Shown here: positions 10,836 to 23,159 of the stretch, one piece after another | How positions within the stretch are numbered: the stretch's first letter is position 1 | How the letters are laid out: each line of letters opens with the position of its first letter | Assembly: GCA_027886185.1 (NCBI GenBank) | Contig: WOAB01000598.1 | Location: 310,001 to 374,000, forward strand | DNA length: 64,000 bases | Direction: 5' to 3' | Source of the DNA: Rheum nobile | Taxonomy: Eukaryota > Streptophyta > Magnoliopsida > Caryophyllales > Polygonaceae | Made by a program: the position numbers and the translations under genes | Notes under the pieces: model-generated | What the model was told of the DNA's origin: nothing | Databases searched by the model: none | What the model saw: only the letters and a program-made list of their open reading frames with translations

Positions 10836-11874
10836 TGGTTCTTTTCCTTGGTCCTCCTGCGACACCAAAGACACACAAAAAAAACAATAGAGACACCCTA
10901 GACACTCACAAAAACAATAAACATGTGAGGTTAGAAAACACACAAAGAAATTCACTAAAAGCTAAGGACAAGAATACTTCCTCCAAGTGAGCACAAGAAC
11001 CACAACCTTCTAAGGAAACAAGTCGTGCACAAATGTTGACGAAGTCCAAGAGCTTCACTTAATCCAAGTTAGTTCAACACAAGAATATGTCGCAACTAAC
11101 AAGGCAAAACCAAAGTAAGTTCATGAACTCAAAAGTAGGAAGTGGAGTGCTCGATTGTGGTTAGGGTTTTGGATATGTGTTTGGATTGAAGAAGGTTGTA
11201 CCAAGGTTCATTCTAAGCATGCAACTATGTCCACAGTATAGTAAAGTCTAGACTTCACTTAGCCATGACACAAGACAATTTTCAGTCCGCACATACACAA
11301 CATAACTATGGCCTTGCTCGACTTCTTTTTCTTTTTCATAGAATCTGATTTCTTCTATTCTTGACCTATTTTCCTTATCATCAAGTTTGAGTTTTTATAT
11401 GCTACATCTATCTTTCTTATTGTCGAGACCAAATATTTTTATTTTAGATTTTTTTAAACTTTTAATATGGCCAACAACAAATGCAATATCAGGATAATGC
11501 AAGACTAGACAAGTTTTAACTAAGTTAGGTCGAAACTAAGACATAAAATGGACATAACATATGCAAGACAAAGCATTTACCGTGGTACAATGACAAAGCA
11601 AATGGCGGCTAGGTTTTAGATATAACTACTTGGGATGCAAGGTTAAAGTATACCTTGGGGCGCAAGGCACAATTAAATTCAAATAAAAGAGGCATGGTTA
11701 GGACGATCTAGGGTAGCCGTCACACAATTTTCAGATTATTGTCAACCTTAGAACTATGTCCAAGCAAATTTCCAAAAATTGAAAGGTTGCGAAGGATAGA
11801 GCTTGACGAGCACAACACGTCCCAAACTTGGAGAACAAGCACAAGCTTTTGGTTCAAAACTTACCTTGAAAGAG
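10836..11874 (-). other. untranslated leader of gypsy element
   Basis: About 1 kb between PBS and gag with no supported coding region. No other structure seen. Confidence 0.5.
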
Positions 11875-11886
11875 GCTCTGATACCA
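11875..11886 (-). other. primer-binding site, initiator tRNA-Met type
   Basis: Minus-strand TGGTATCAGAGC, two bases inside the LTR end at 11889. Confidence 0.88.
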
Positions 11887-11888
11887 CT

Positions 11889-13008
11889 TGATGTGAACCG
11901 ACCTAGGATCTTCGTGCAGTATCAAGGGAAGTTCAACCAAAACACGCCCAAGTTGTTGATGGAGAACCAACACTCAATAAAGGGAATTTTCGGGTTTATT
12001 TTGTTGAGTTTGGAACTCGATTTTTATGTAGAATAATGCTAGAATTGAAGAAGGATAAGTAATCATGATCTTCAAGAATATTAAACACCTCTTGAATTCT
12101 AAACAAAGGATAAGTGAACAAGATGTTTATGGATATAACTCACCACTCAATCTTGAACAATACCAAATACAAGAGATATGACGCTTTCTAGTACAAGACC
12201 AAAAAGCGTTCTTGATGTGACAAACAAGAACGACAAACCTAGGGTTTGGACTCTCTCCAAGAGTTTTCGCTTGAAAACTCATTGTTTAAGCTGAAGATAG
12301 GCTGCCTAACAATGGCACAAAAACTAGCTTAAATACAAAGCCAAAGGTACAATCGTAAAGCAAACCCTAATGTCTTCGAGTGGTCCCTATGCAAACTTGT
12401 AAAAATTAACCATAAAATAGCATAGTATGCGAGGTGGGTCCATATGCCATATCATCCTTGAAAATGAGAAGAAACTCATGAGGGAAACTCAATTGCACCT
12501 GAATGGTGTTGTGGTTTGTGCGATAGTGTCGCATCCGGTTCGGGTTGAATCATCATGACTGCACGAACCTCAAACGATCTAGCCATTTGTGCCTAGACCC
12601 ATTTGAAGGTATAGGAACAATTGACCATCTCGGGCTCAAGTCATGGCTCCTGGAGATGGGTCAACACCGAGAGGGTTAGGTGAAACCCTAGTTTGTGCAC
12701 GAGCCACAACGTGAGTGAGGGGTGGCGTCGGCGCTGGCCAAGGATGGTCCACTTCCTCAAGCAGAGATGAGTCCAACAGTCTTGTCTTGACCCTAGACAC
12801 ATGCGTTGTAGAAGATGTGGCAATCAGACCAAGTTGGCTCGATGAGTTGCGAAGAAGTTCGCTTGGCGTGGGCGCCTCGACGCTTGACTTGAGGACATCA
12901 CTTGGTGAAGCTTCAGGGGAACTTTGTGAAGCTTCAGGGCAGCTTGGCGATGCTTCATGTGAGGCTTGATTTTGGTAGTCTTGATGTGGCACATGCGTGA
13001 TCACATCA
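11889..13008 (-). repeat. gypsy 5' LTR
   Basis: 1120 bp with 7-bp inverted termini TGATGTG (11889) and CACATCA (ending 13008). The internal end abuts the PBS. A TATTTAAG-type box on the minus strand near 12335 could be the promoter. The open frames at 12636-13004 are LTR sequence, not genes. Confidence 0.8.
12907..12956. repeat. 21-bp-period palindromic repeat in LTR
   Basis: GAAGCTTC at 12907 and 12928 and GATGCTTC at 12949, each embedded in a partly conserved 21-bp unit. Lies far upstream of the presumed TATA box in the LTR. Confidence 0.75.
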
Positions 13009-14320
13009 CTTCACTTCTATACTCCTCCTACGCCAATAGATCTGGAATAAAGGAGCTTGTGAGATGACATGTGGCCGCAAGATAAAGCCATAGGGGATCG
13101 ATGGTGCATATCGGGGACGTCAAGATGTTGAAAATGAGAGCGGAGGTTGAAGAGCTTACTGAAGATGTCAAATTCGACGAAAGCGTTTACAGAGTCGAAT
13201 CATCCCGGGGGAAGAGGCACGGGTTTAGTGATGAACTGATAAGGAGAGTAGGCGACCTAGAAGGGATAGAGAACGTGTTTGAAGGAGAGAGTGTGAGAAG
13301 GAGAGAAAGGGTGTGGTGAGGATAGGGGCTAATAGGTAAAAGTTGTAAGGTATACGGATAATTCTCATAATACATAGTTGAAAAGGGCCGACGGGTCCAA
13401 TTTGTTCAAAGAAATATTATTGGAAGAAGCTTGATTTTGTCCAGTTAAGCCTATACCTAAAACTTGGCCCTACAATAATATATTGATGAACCTACTGTAT
13501 GTCTCAAATATCATATTACAAACATAACGTATTTCTTTTTGCAGAAGTTTTGCAGAAGTAAATAAACACAAACACTTGGTTCTCTCTACAGGAATGTCAA
13601 GGTGCGCCATAAGTTTCTTCATATGTTGTTTAGTTGTTCGCGAACAACCTCTTTGAAAGAATTATTTAAAATTACAAATATCTCACTAAACAATTAAAGG
13701 AGTCAAGTATTTGTTAAAAAATTAGTTACATGGTCAATTTTACATATGGTATATGGCAAATTATTGAGTCAACATCTCTCCCATTTTTTTTATTTATTTA
13801 TTTATTTCTAAGTTGTGGCATCTGACAACCCGACATTTCTACTCTCTCACTAGCTACGATTTTCTATGGAACCACCCTTTCAATGGAAAATATGGAACCA
13901 CCTAAAGGCTACATCTATCTACTGCTCTCATTCATGTTTCCATTTGTCCACCTTCCTCCGCCATAAATTTGTCATCGATTGTAGTCAGGTTTATGGTTTG
14001 CAATTGGATCGATGCCCTTGTCGTCAACCTATTGCCACCATTGTACCATTTGCATCGCAGAGGACGAAGGTCACCGGCCATCGACTGCTTCCAGTCGCCA
14101 CCCTATTGGTTCTTGGTGTCGCAATTAGTCAATTTATAGGGTTTCAAGTTTTTTCGTTCTTCTTTTTGTTATTAGATCTTTGAAATTTTTGTCAGATCAC
14201 AAATCTATAATATAATTCGAGTTCTGCCATATAGTCTCATGTTTTTTAAGGTTTTCAATCTTTTCCTTTCAACCTTTTTTTACTATTTGGCTCAATCAAT
14301 TCTGATTTTTTATGCTGTAG
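13009..14320. other. unassigned sequence
   Basis: No recognised gene or element. Two open frames (13101-13319 and 13866-14183, plus) have no family signature. A TGTTCGCGAACA palindrome lies near 13635. Confidence 0.4.
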
Positions 14321-14949
14321 CTAGGGGTGGGCAAGGTCGGTTAACCGGACTTCGATTTCAGTTACTAGTTTTCTATAGCCGTGAATTGAACCGTAAATCT
14401 TGGTTAACCATGTCAGTTAGCTGGAATTCCGGTACTTTTAATTGGTTAACCAAATGAATATAAATTAACATTATATCAACTTAAACATTAAAGAATCACA
14501 TTTTTTATATATATTATAATGATGATTTTACATATAAAAATGAAAATAACCAAAATAAGTTGTTATATATACTAAGTTACATATTTAATTCAAAAACATA
14601 CCAAATTTTACTAATCATATAACATTTTAGAACATGGTTATTCTACAACATCAACTTTATTCTTATTTGTGTATGTGTATTCGCTACAAATAAAAATTAT
14701 ACAACTGGTTCGATTTGTATCTAAATACCTCTACTATAACCATGTTAACTAAATTAGATTATTCCATTAGTAAAAATATATTATTTATATAATCGGTTAT
14801 TCAGTTAACCAAATATAGAAAAACAACTAACTGTTACCATACCATAAATTTTTGGTTGGTTAATTATATCATAACTTCGGTTAATTTTCGGTCGATTAAC
14901 CTTAAAAAAGGCTAGTTTTTGGGTTTCCGTATTTTATGCCCACCCCTAG
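14321..14949. mobile_element. hAT-type MITE
   Basis: Non-autonomous element of 629 bp with 13-bp terminal inverted repeats CTAGGGGTGGGCA and TGCCCACCCCTAG, a common plant hAT-type terminus. The interior is AT-rich and studded with GGTTAACC-like palindromes. I could not find a clean 8-bp target duplication. Confidence 0.75.
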
Positions 14950-15482
14950 TTGCACCGTGATTCTTCAAAATTTTGGAGTTGATGTTTGTAGTTGGATTCT
15001 TTAGTTTGAGGTGTCAGTTTCCACCAACTATAAGGTGTTTTAGTTGTTTTTTTAATAATTTTGGGGGTTTTAGTTTACAAAATCTTAATGTTTCACTTTC
15101 AATGTATCAATTATAAGTTTTTTTTACTCAATATTCAATTAGGCAATTTAGTAAATGTAAGTTGCTCTGGCCTTGCTTTAAAAAATTGAAGTTCTAATAT
15201 CTTTGTGACGTTATTTTGTTGATTATGCTTCTCAATAAATTTTTAAAAAGTGCTTGATCTAGACATTTCCTTCCCAAGAGGTAGTTTGACTTAGTGATAT
15301 ATGTACATGTAGTCACTTCTAGAACATGATTATATTGTCATAGTGTTTTTTAATCATCTTCAGGTTTTTTGATTCCCTTCATTATTTATTTATCTCTAGT
15401 ACGTTTCATTTGTTAATTGCTTAATTTATAAACTCATATGTTAATTGTTTAATTTATAAATTTATGTGTTATCAATTACTTG
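14950..15482. other. unassigned AT-rich sequence
   Basis: T-rich, no coding signal. A short direct repeat of a TTAATTG-TTTAATTTATAAA-type phrase lies at 15415-15465. Confidence 0.4.
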
Positions 15483-16075
15483 TTTTTTTTAGGAAAAAAT
15501 TAGGCTAGTCCTAACGCCGGTTAGAAAAACATGCTAGAGCATCATTTCGGTTGAGAGCCTAAAGCTCTAAATCAGACCACAAGTCGAGCAACCTAGGAGA
15601 GTGTCCCATGAAAGAAATCGAATCAGCAACATGGTTCACTTCATGGAAGACATGAGCAAAACAAACTTCTGAAAAGCAAAACAGGTCCTGACGAATGTCC
15701 TTGATCACCATCTCAATCTCCCAAGCGCAAGGCCATAACCTGCAAGGATATTAATAATACATAGGTTATCACCCTCAATATAATTTTGTTTTATTCTTAG
15801 GGATTTTGCACAATGGATCGCTTGACGAAGGGCCAGAGCCTCCGCCTTTAGGGCAATGTTATTGTAAGATTTTACGACATTCATTTTTATTGGATTGTCC
15901 ATGTTGTTTCTGATAATGAAGTTTGGAACCATCAAAGTTGATTTCAAAGTACCTTGATGAGGCTTAGTCCATTTTATCCTTCTTGATTCCGTTGGTTGTT
16001 TAGTATTATTATAATGATATGATCTCCATTGTTTGTTATCCATTTTGTTTGATTCCAATTTTGAAGTTGCATTTT
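15483..16075 (-). pseudogene. L1-type LINE ORF2, RNase H 3' end
   Basis: 5'-truncated LINE tail. The minus-strand frame from 16058 shows the plant LINE RNase H pattern: a KAEALALRQAI box with the catalytic Glu, then EGDNLCIINIL with Asp. A second frame follows after about 15720 with an FHEVNHVADS box holding the final Asp and a stop near 15530. The 3' end runs into an A-rich tail (T-run at 15483-15490 on plus). The frame change near 15720 makes it a pseudogene. Confidence 0.8.
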
Positions 16076-16109
16076 AATGAAACTAGTTATATCTTTTATT
16101 ATATTAGAT

Positions 16110-17559
16110 GGATTGTTGAACTCGTGTTTCAAAGTCGTGTTTGGTTAGTCTAATGAAAGACTACGTGGGACACTCTCATAGGTTGCTCAGACCAACAACT
16201 GATGTGACATATAAGACGGATGACACCAGCCAACAACTGATGTGTCATATAAGACGGATGACACCAGCCAACCATGCAAGAAAAATGAACGGTTGGTTAG
16301 TCTAATGAAAGACTACGCAAGGGTAAAAAATGAATGGTTCTATAGTCGTATATAGTCACTACCCTTGTTTCTTGAATAACACTCGATCAACAAGTATATG
16401 ACTACTATACTCCTACTAAAACAAAAGAAAAGGCATGATTCAAGAGAAGACTCCAACTGAATTGAGTCTTATGAGAATTATATATATTTGTTTGGGAACA
16501 CTAATAATCATCACACAAGATTTTCCAAAAACGACTCCGTTGACTATTTGAATCCTCGACCAACCTCACCGCATAATGCGAATCCAGATTAGAAAGGGAA
16601 CTTACTTTAGACAGGAGCCCGAGCGGTTTCCATGTTATGCTTCTCGCCTAAAGAATATTTATTATGTGCATAAAGGCACTTATCTTATTTAATTCCAAAA
16701 CGTACATTTACGTTAAAGCTTTTAATCCACACCAATCTCGAAATGAAATATATCATCAGACGAATCCCTAATAACGGCTTTGGCTAAGTGTACCACCACT
16801 TATATTTGAATAAGGGTAGATCATGACTAAACGTATTAAGGCAATAATCCTCCTAATACCAGGTTATAAATAATCAGCTAAACCTCGTGAGGTATATAAC
16901 GTTCCTACGAGTACTCATGCTAACGAAGCATACAAGTCCACCCCAAATCCACACAAAAGTTCAACTAACACCCTATAATAATAACATATATATAATGATC
17001 GTCACTAACAATATATACAACCTAGTATATAATTCATATGTATCCACACCATATATCACACAAGTTCCCAAACACGAATTAAGAATATTTATCCCAACTT
17101 AATTAAAACAATTGATTAATTGTCAATTATGAAAAATATGGAATAAATTGCAAGAGCGAACCACCACTTGCTCTAGTCGTTTTATTGGAAAATGATGTGT
17201 CGACATTCGAGAGAAGATCAATTCTAGTCGACGAATTGGATTCTTGATGATTCCGAGAAGTACCCAATTCACACAAAAATAAATTATAATTAGATAATTT
17301 ATTCAATAACGAAAATTGAACAACACTGTCTCGAATTCTAATTGAATTTATTTAAGTCTAAAGAAATCAAATATCGAGGCTACATTATATACAATTATTT
17401 ATACTATTTAATTTATTTACCACCTTATATAACCCAACATATTATCCAATTGTAAGGTTAAGTATTAACAAGTTACAACCTAAGATAATATCCTAAAATA
17501 TATTTAATTTAATTTTAACATTCATAAAATTAAATTAACCCAATATATACATCTAATTA
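16110..17559 (-). repeat. large LTR, 3' portion (minus), host of nested LTR
   Basis: Reverse complement matches 18890-19800 and 22620-22870 of the plus-strand copy: the GCGAACCACCACTTGC segment, the ATGCGGTGAGGTTGG segment and the GGAGTCTTCTCTTG segment recur in the same order. Together with 23160-24396 it makes an LTR of about 2.7 kb split by the plus-strand LTR. The 3' terminus is missing. A unit of about 37 bp (CAACTGATGTG...GACACCAGC) is tandemly duplicated at about 16194-16267. Confidence 0.65.
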
Positions 17560-19819
17560 TGTAATATCTCTCATTTTTATTTAAGGGTATTTATGTAATT
17601 TTATGTTCTATTTCTAATAAAGGCATTTTGGTATTTATTACATTACTCCAAATAGGGAAATAGATTAATGGTGCTTATCCTAAGTTGTTACAACTCTAAA
17701 TTATGGGTTATTTAAATTTATTCTAACATTATTTTAATTTAAATTTAAATAAACTTATCAATTTTAACCTATATTATTTGAATTAAGATTAACAAAATGT
17801 TAATTAAGATTTAAATATGGTTAATTTTATAAGAAAGTGTGACTTAAGTTTGATTTTAACCTAAGGTAATTTTCTTACATCTTAATTTTGGGTTAAAATA
17901 ATTATATAAACTTAGGATAATAAAATAAATAAGTTTGGGTAACTTTTGAAAAGTTAAATAAGGGCATTTTTTCCACAACTTAAAAAGTTGGGCAAAAAGT
18001 TGCAAACAAGGCAAAAGTCTGGGTGGCCGTGCGTGATTCTTCACCTTTCTTCAACCTCCAACCACCGATATGGAAACTTGCCTTCCATGGAGGACTTCGT
18101 TTGCGTTTCGGGTTCGAATTTGGAAATTGAAGCATGGGCTTTTAGGACAAGATCAAGAAAATCATATACCCCTTAAAATCAGGAAGAATCACCCCAAAAC
18201 AAGATCGATTTTTTTACGGAAAGGCAAGAATATTCTCGGATGCGTCACAGTTGTTATTTGGCAAATTTCAATCTGATTCGGGATCGTTTGGGCCAAATTT
18301 GACACGATTGTGTAGGGTTTTTGAAGGGCTATCCAACCCCTATAAATACTCTTTCACCCATGGATCGAATTTATCCAATTTCAGATGCAAACTATCGAAC
18401 CCTCTGAATTAGGTTGCGAGTGTTCATCAAGCCTTTCCGACCACCACGAAGCTCCACCGTCGCAATTGGCGCCACCTCTAGCTCCTCCAAGTCGTCCTCT
18501 TCAAAATCCCCTTAATCCAAGCACCGGTGGTGCTCCGACAAGGCGCAATTTCCCCGTTTCCCGGCCGACGTCATCCGCGTTTTCGGGTAAAGATTTTTAC
18601 CCAATTCGATTTTGGGTTAATTTTATTTTGATTAATCTTGATTAATTAAGTTAATCTGGATTAGTTAAAAATTATGTTTGGTTAATTAAGATTATTAAGA
18701 TTAAAATTGAATTAATTTTTTTTTCATTTATTAATTATCTTATATATTGAATTATTAATTTATAACATTTAAATAGATAATATGTTGGGTTATAAATTTA
18801 TTAGAATTCTAAATAAAAATATTTATTTATGTTATGATTATTTAGAATATACGATTAAATGATTTTTGGTATCACATAATATTCGTTTTATTGTAATGCC
18901 TTGAAAATTGATTTATTTAGAGTTAAATAAATTCAATTAGAAAATTGAGACATATATCCTTCAAATTTTGATATTGAATAAATTATCTAATTACAATTTG
19001 TTTATTTTGTGTGATTTGGGTACGTCTCGGAATCACTTTTGAAACGGAATTAAAGTAGGAAGTCAATTTGCTATTCGAAAGCAACCATTCCCATCAGGTC
19101 GTTCAACTTTTCTCGTAACTCAAGTGAAGTGGTGGTTCACTCTTGCAATTTATTCCATATTGACCTTAATTGACAATTAATTAATTGTGCTAATTAAGTT
19201 GGGATAAATATTATTGAAAATTGTATTGTGGGAATTTATGTATTAAATTGGTGTGAAAAATAAACCTTATATATTAGGTTGTATATTATGCTAGCAATGA
19301 CCCTCGTATATATACGTTTATTATCATAGGGTGCTAGATGAACTTTGGTGTGGATTTGTTATGGACTTGTATCCTTAGTTAGCATGAGTATTCTTAGGAA
19401 CGCTATATACCTTGCAAGGTTTATCTATTTCTTTATAACTGGTATTAGGAGGATTATTGGCCTAGTACTTTTGGTCATGATCGTACTCTTATTCGAAAAT
19501 AAGTGGTGGTGCACTTAGCTAGTGCCTTTATTCGGGATTCGTCCCATGATATTCTCATTCCGAGATTGATGTGGATTAAAAGCCTTAATGTAATGCACAT
19601 TTTGAAATTAAATAAGATAAGTACTTCTATGCACATAATTAATGTACTTCGGGCGAGAAGTACAGCGTGGAACCCGTTCGGGCTTCTATCTATGAAGGTC
19701 CTCTTACCAATCTGAATTTGCACAACACCCATGCGGTGAGGTTGGTTAAGGACCCGATTATTCAAAGAAGTCGTTTTTCAAACTTTGTGTGATAAGTAAA
19801 TGTTCTGAAACAAACGTAC
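17560..19819 (+). repeat. large LTR, 5' portion (plus), split by solo LTR
   Basis: Starts TGTAATATCTCTCATTTT, matching the start of the solo LTR (TGTAATATCCCTCAATTT). With 22616-23159 it gives about 2.8 kb, the same length as the solo LTR. A TATA box lies at 18341. The open frames 17988-18645 lie in the transcribed part of the LTR and are not supported as genes. Confidence 0.75.
18341..18348 (+). promoter_or_regulatory. LTR TATA box
   Basis: CCCCTATAAATACTC. The same box recurs inverted at 23453-23460 in the minus-strand partner copy, so position and sequence are conserved between copies. Confidence 0.6.
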
Positions 19820-22610
19820 TGTAATATCCCTCAATTTTTAGTAAGGATATTCGGGTAATTTTTCCCAACCTTCACTAATTAATTATTTCGCTTTTAGTGA
19901 AGTTTGAATTTTCTGAAATATCCATGATCTCCGAAATAATTCCCTGAGTGGAATAAAATACATTCGATGTATTTTCGAGATTTAGAATATTTGTTTGAAG
20001 ACAAACAGATAATTCCCGGGGTTAAATGCCCATCCCCATTTTAATATTCTAAAACCCCACTCTTCCTTGTCTCCCCGCGTTCTCTCTCTGTTGTCTCCCC
20101 ACCATACCCACCTCGAGCCATGTGCTATCGGGGCACACCGCTCAAGAGATTGGTCGGGGGAGCTGCCCTCCTCCTTGGGCTATATTTGGATCAGATCGGA
20201 AGGGGGATGAGTGGAAATCACACCATCACTCCCCAGCTCTCCTCCCGGCCATCAATCTTCCCGTCGGCGAGCAAACCCCCCCCCCCCCGAAGAGCCGCTG
20301 CTGTCTACATGAGCCACCGCTGAGGCGAGACGACGAGCTGGTGTGAGCCGCGGTGAGCCGAGACCATCGCCGAGCTTCGTCGACCCGCTGCTGGTACTCG
20401 ATCTCCCCTGTTCAGACCCTCCGGCGTCGCAAGCTTCCCTTGCCTTGCCTTCATCTTTCCTCCCCCGCCGAGTGCTGCGGTGGTGTCGTGGTATTCCTCC
20501 CCGCCGGCGCCGTTCCATCCCCGTCGTCAAGAGACCCCGGCGAAGCCCCGTCGGAGACGAAGACGTCGCCCCTGTTTCTCCTCTTCGCCCGCCACTCCGC
20601 CGAGCCCTGTGCGAGCTCCTGCTCAGCCGTGCTGCTGTCCGAGCCGCCGCCGTGGTGTTGCTCCTCCCTGCCGCCGCCTGCTCCCCGGCGCCGTTGAGCC
20701 TCCCCAGCCGAACTCCCCTGGTTCGTGCTCGATCGGCTCGTTGATGTTGAAGACGAAGTGGAGGGGGTTGAAGGTGATGAACAGTGGGCGAGTGGGCCCC
20801 TCCTTGTTGTGTTGTTGGGCCGAGCAGCCCAATAACCGTCCAGTCTAGTTTTGACCCGAAATCATTCGAGCGGTATAATTTCGTTACCCTTTCGTCCGTA
20901 TTTTTTTCTTAGGAAAATTTAATAAATATTTTTATGATTTAATATCATAAAAATTTATTAAATATAATTCCTTAAATTCGTCCAGTCAGATTAATTGATA
21001 GATAATTAATTTGTCAGTTAGAACGTGATTTGCTGGATCGCGTGTGGACTCGTTTTCTGCTAGGACTATTCTGAAGCTTAAGCCATATCCTCGAAAATGA
21101 TATTTTCCGTAGTCGTCTCGTCTAGATTCATCGCCGAATCTACTCCAGGCAAGTGGCGGTTCGCTCTTGCTCATCATTCCATGCTTTTATTAATTATCAG
21201 TTGTTTAATTGAGTAATTAATTTGGAATGATTATTGCGTTTGTCTGGAAATGGTTTTGTTTAAACTGTTTTGGAAAACTAAAATATGATATTATAATAGG
21301 TTGTATATCTGTTAGAACAACGCTATTATGAATATATATTTATGATCGCCTTGAGGGCATTTATGTGGATTTGTCGTGAACTATTGTTGTGCTTGAACTG
21401 TTTAGTTAGCACTAGTAGTTAGGAACGTTACTAGGGCCCTGCCAGGTCCAGTCGTTTCTTTATAATCAGGTAGAGAGGTGGCTCGTCCCCACCTAATACC
21501 ATTTTTACGGTCATGACACAACCTCTGATACACGAGTATAGAGGTAGGTGCACTTAGCTAGTGCCACAAACTCGGGATTTCATCCCTTCGGTATGCGTCA
21601 CTCTCAGACGAAACGCATATCAAGATGTATAGTTCCACTGGTGGTTTATACATTTAAAAGCCTATAACGTGATGCGCATTTTGGAATATAATAAGATAAG
21701 TGCTCTTGACGCACATTTTTAATAAACCTTCGGCGAGTAGTACAGCTAAGCGAATAGTGCAGCTAGGAAAGCTCGTCTCGACTTTTGATCAGAGTACGTT
21801 CTCTTTCCAATCTGAATTCGATGTATGCGGTGAGGTTGGTCGTGAACCGAAACATCTAAGTCAGCTGTTTTAAATCGCTCGAATGCGATACTGTGATTCT
21901 TTAAATATTCCAGACTTTGTCATACTTCGTTAAAGACTCAATCTGTTGGAGTCTTCTCTTGGATATTCCGATAAGATTCGCTTCAGTTGGAATCTTCTCT
22001 TGTGCATGCATTTTGTCATATTCAAGTAGAGTATGGTGGTTGACAAGCGTACTCGACTATTATTCGAGAGACGAGAAGTCTAACCTAATACGACTACTTA
22101 GAACCTTCTGCTTTGTACCCTTGCATGGTCTATTCATTTAGACTAACCAACCGCAATTGTTATCTGCATTGTTGGCTGGTGTCATCCGTTCGATTCGGCA
22201 CATCAGATAGAGCGAAGATATGAGAAGACTAGATTGACTATGAAGACGACGGTTGTTTTTGATGTTTTAATAATTATCTTTTAATCAGGTTGAGATCCTT
22301 GGGCAGGTGATCATTACGATCACAATCCTTTTTGTAATATTTCAAGAAAGACTTCCGCTGTAACTTATTTACTCTGTTATTTGTTTATCAAGATTTCCGC
22401 TGTACGTTGTTTAAACTCTGTGTTTGTCCTATTCGGGATTGGGATGTAATCCCGGGACTCATGTTTTATATGAATAATATTATGATTTTGTATCATAAGT
22501 GTTTCATGATTGGTATTTAAATGGTAAAGCCTGGGGTGGCTTCGGTGAGGAAAACCGAGGTCACTGGCGGTAATACCTTTCCAAATGGGTTAAGATTTGG
22601 GGGTGTTACA
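19820..22610 (+). mobile_element. solo LTR of a large gypsy-type element, with target duplication
   Basis: 2791 bp from TGTAATATCCC to GGGTGTTACA, with 5-bp inverted termini TGTAA/TTACA. It is flanked by perfect 5-bp duplications CGTAC at 19815-19819 and 22611-22615. There is no internal region, so it is a solo LTR left by LTR-LTR recombination. It lies inside a diverged LTR of the same superfamily. A GC-rich part (about 20110-20830) yields several overlapping frames of low-complexity Arg/Pro/Ser sequence that I do not regard as genes. Confidence 0.92.
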
Positions 22611-22615
22611 CGTAC

Positions 22616-23159
22616 ATAATTCCTATAATACTCAATTCATTGGAGTCTTCTTTTGTATCATATCTTTTCTATTGTTTCAGTGAGAGTATCCTAGTTATGT
22701 ATCGTTTACTGACTTTTATTCGAGAGACAATGATAGTAACTGGATACAATCACATAGAATCTTTCCTTTAAAACCCATGTTTAGTCTTTTATTAGATTAA
22801 CCAACCTTTTTCTTTCCTTGCATGGTTGGTTGATGTCATTTGTCTCATACGACACATCAGGGAATTATTCCAAATTGAAGAGGCAGGATACCAGCGTTGA
22901 AGGCAAATATTTTTAGTACTTGATATTTCGTTTACAATAAGGTTTCAGATCCTGATTATGTAACTATGATGTTTTTATTAAGTCTTCCGCTATTATATTT
23001 TATATTGATTTAGTTGTCATTTTCCGTAACGTTGTTGTAAGACATTTTGAATCATTTATGAATGTTTACGTATAATTTTATATTTGCGATCAATACTGCA
23101 AACCCTAGGAGACTTCAGATATGCGTTCCGAGGTCACTGACGATAATATTTCTAAGGTA
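22616..23159 (+). repeat. large LTR, 3' portion (plus) after solo-LTR insertion
   Basis: Continues the LTR broken at 19819. It matches the 3' part of the solo LTR: the GAGGTCACTG segment near 23130, the GGTTGRTGTCATTTGTC segment and the ACACATCAG segment. The last 30-60 bp, including the TTACA end, are missing or unrecognisable at the junction with the minus-strand copy. Confidence 0.7.

Larger units (their letters stand above)
10220..13008 (-). mobile_element. Ty3/gypsy element, 5' end (LTR, PBS, leader, gag start)
   Basis: Minus-strand order is LTR 13008-11889, PBS 11886-11875, a leader of about 1 kb, then gag from 10835 to 10220, where another LTR interrupts it. The rest of the element is not in the window. 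Its LTR is not the same family as that of the chromovirus at 24443-31528, although both share the leader/PBS layout. Confidence 0.8.

Noticed and set aside
12636..13004. 122-codon minus frame with an EASPS heptad repeat
   Set aside because: Falls within LTR sequence bounded by TGATGTG/CACATCA; the heptad is the 21-bp DNA repeat read as codons.
20343..20848. Overlapping open frames of up to 133 codons, Arg/Pro/Ser-rich
   Set aside because: Inside the solo LTR's GC-rich transcribed part. All frames are open because of base composition and no family pattern is visible.
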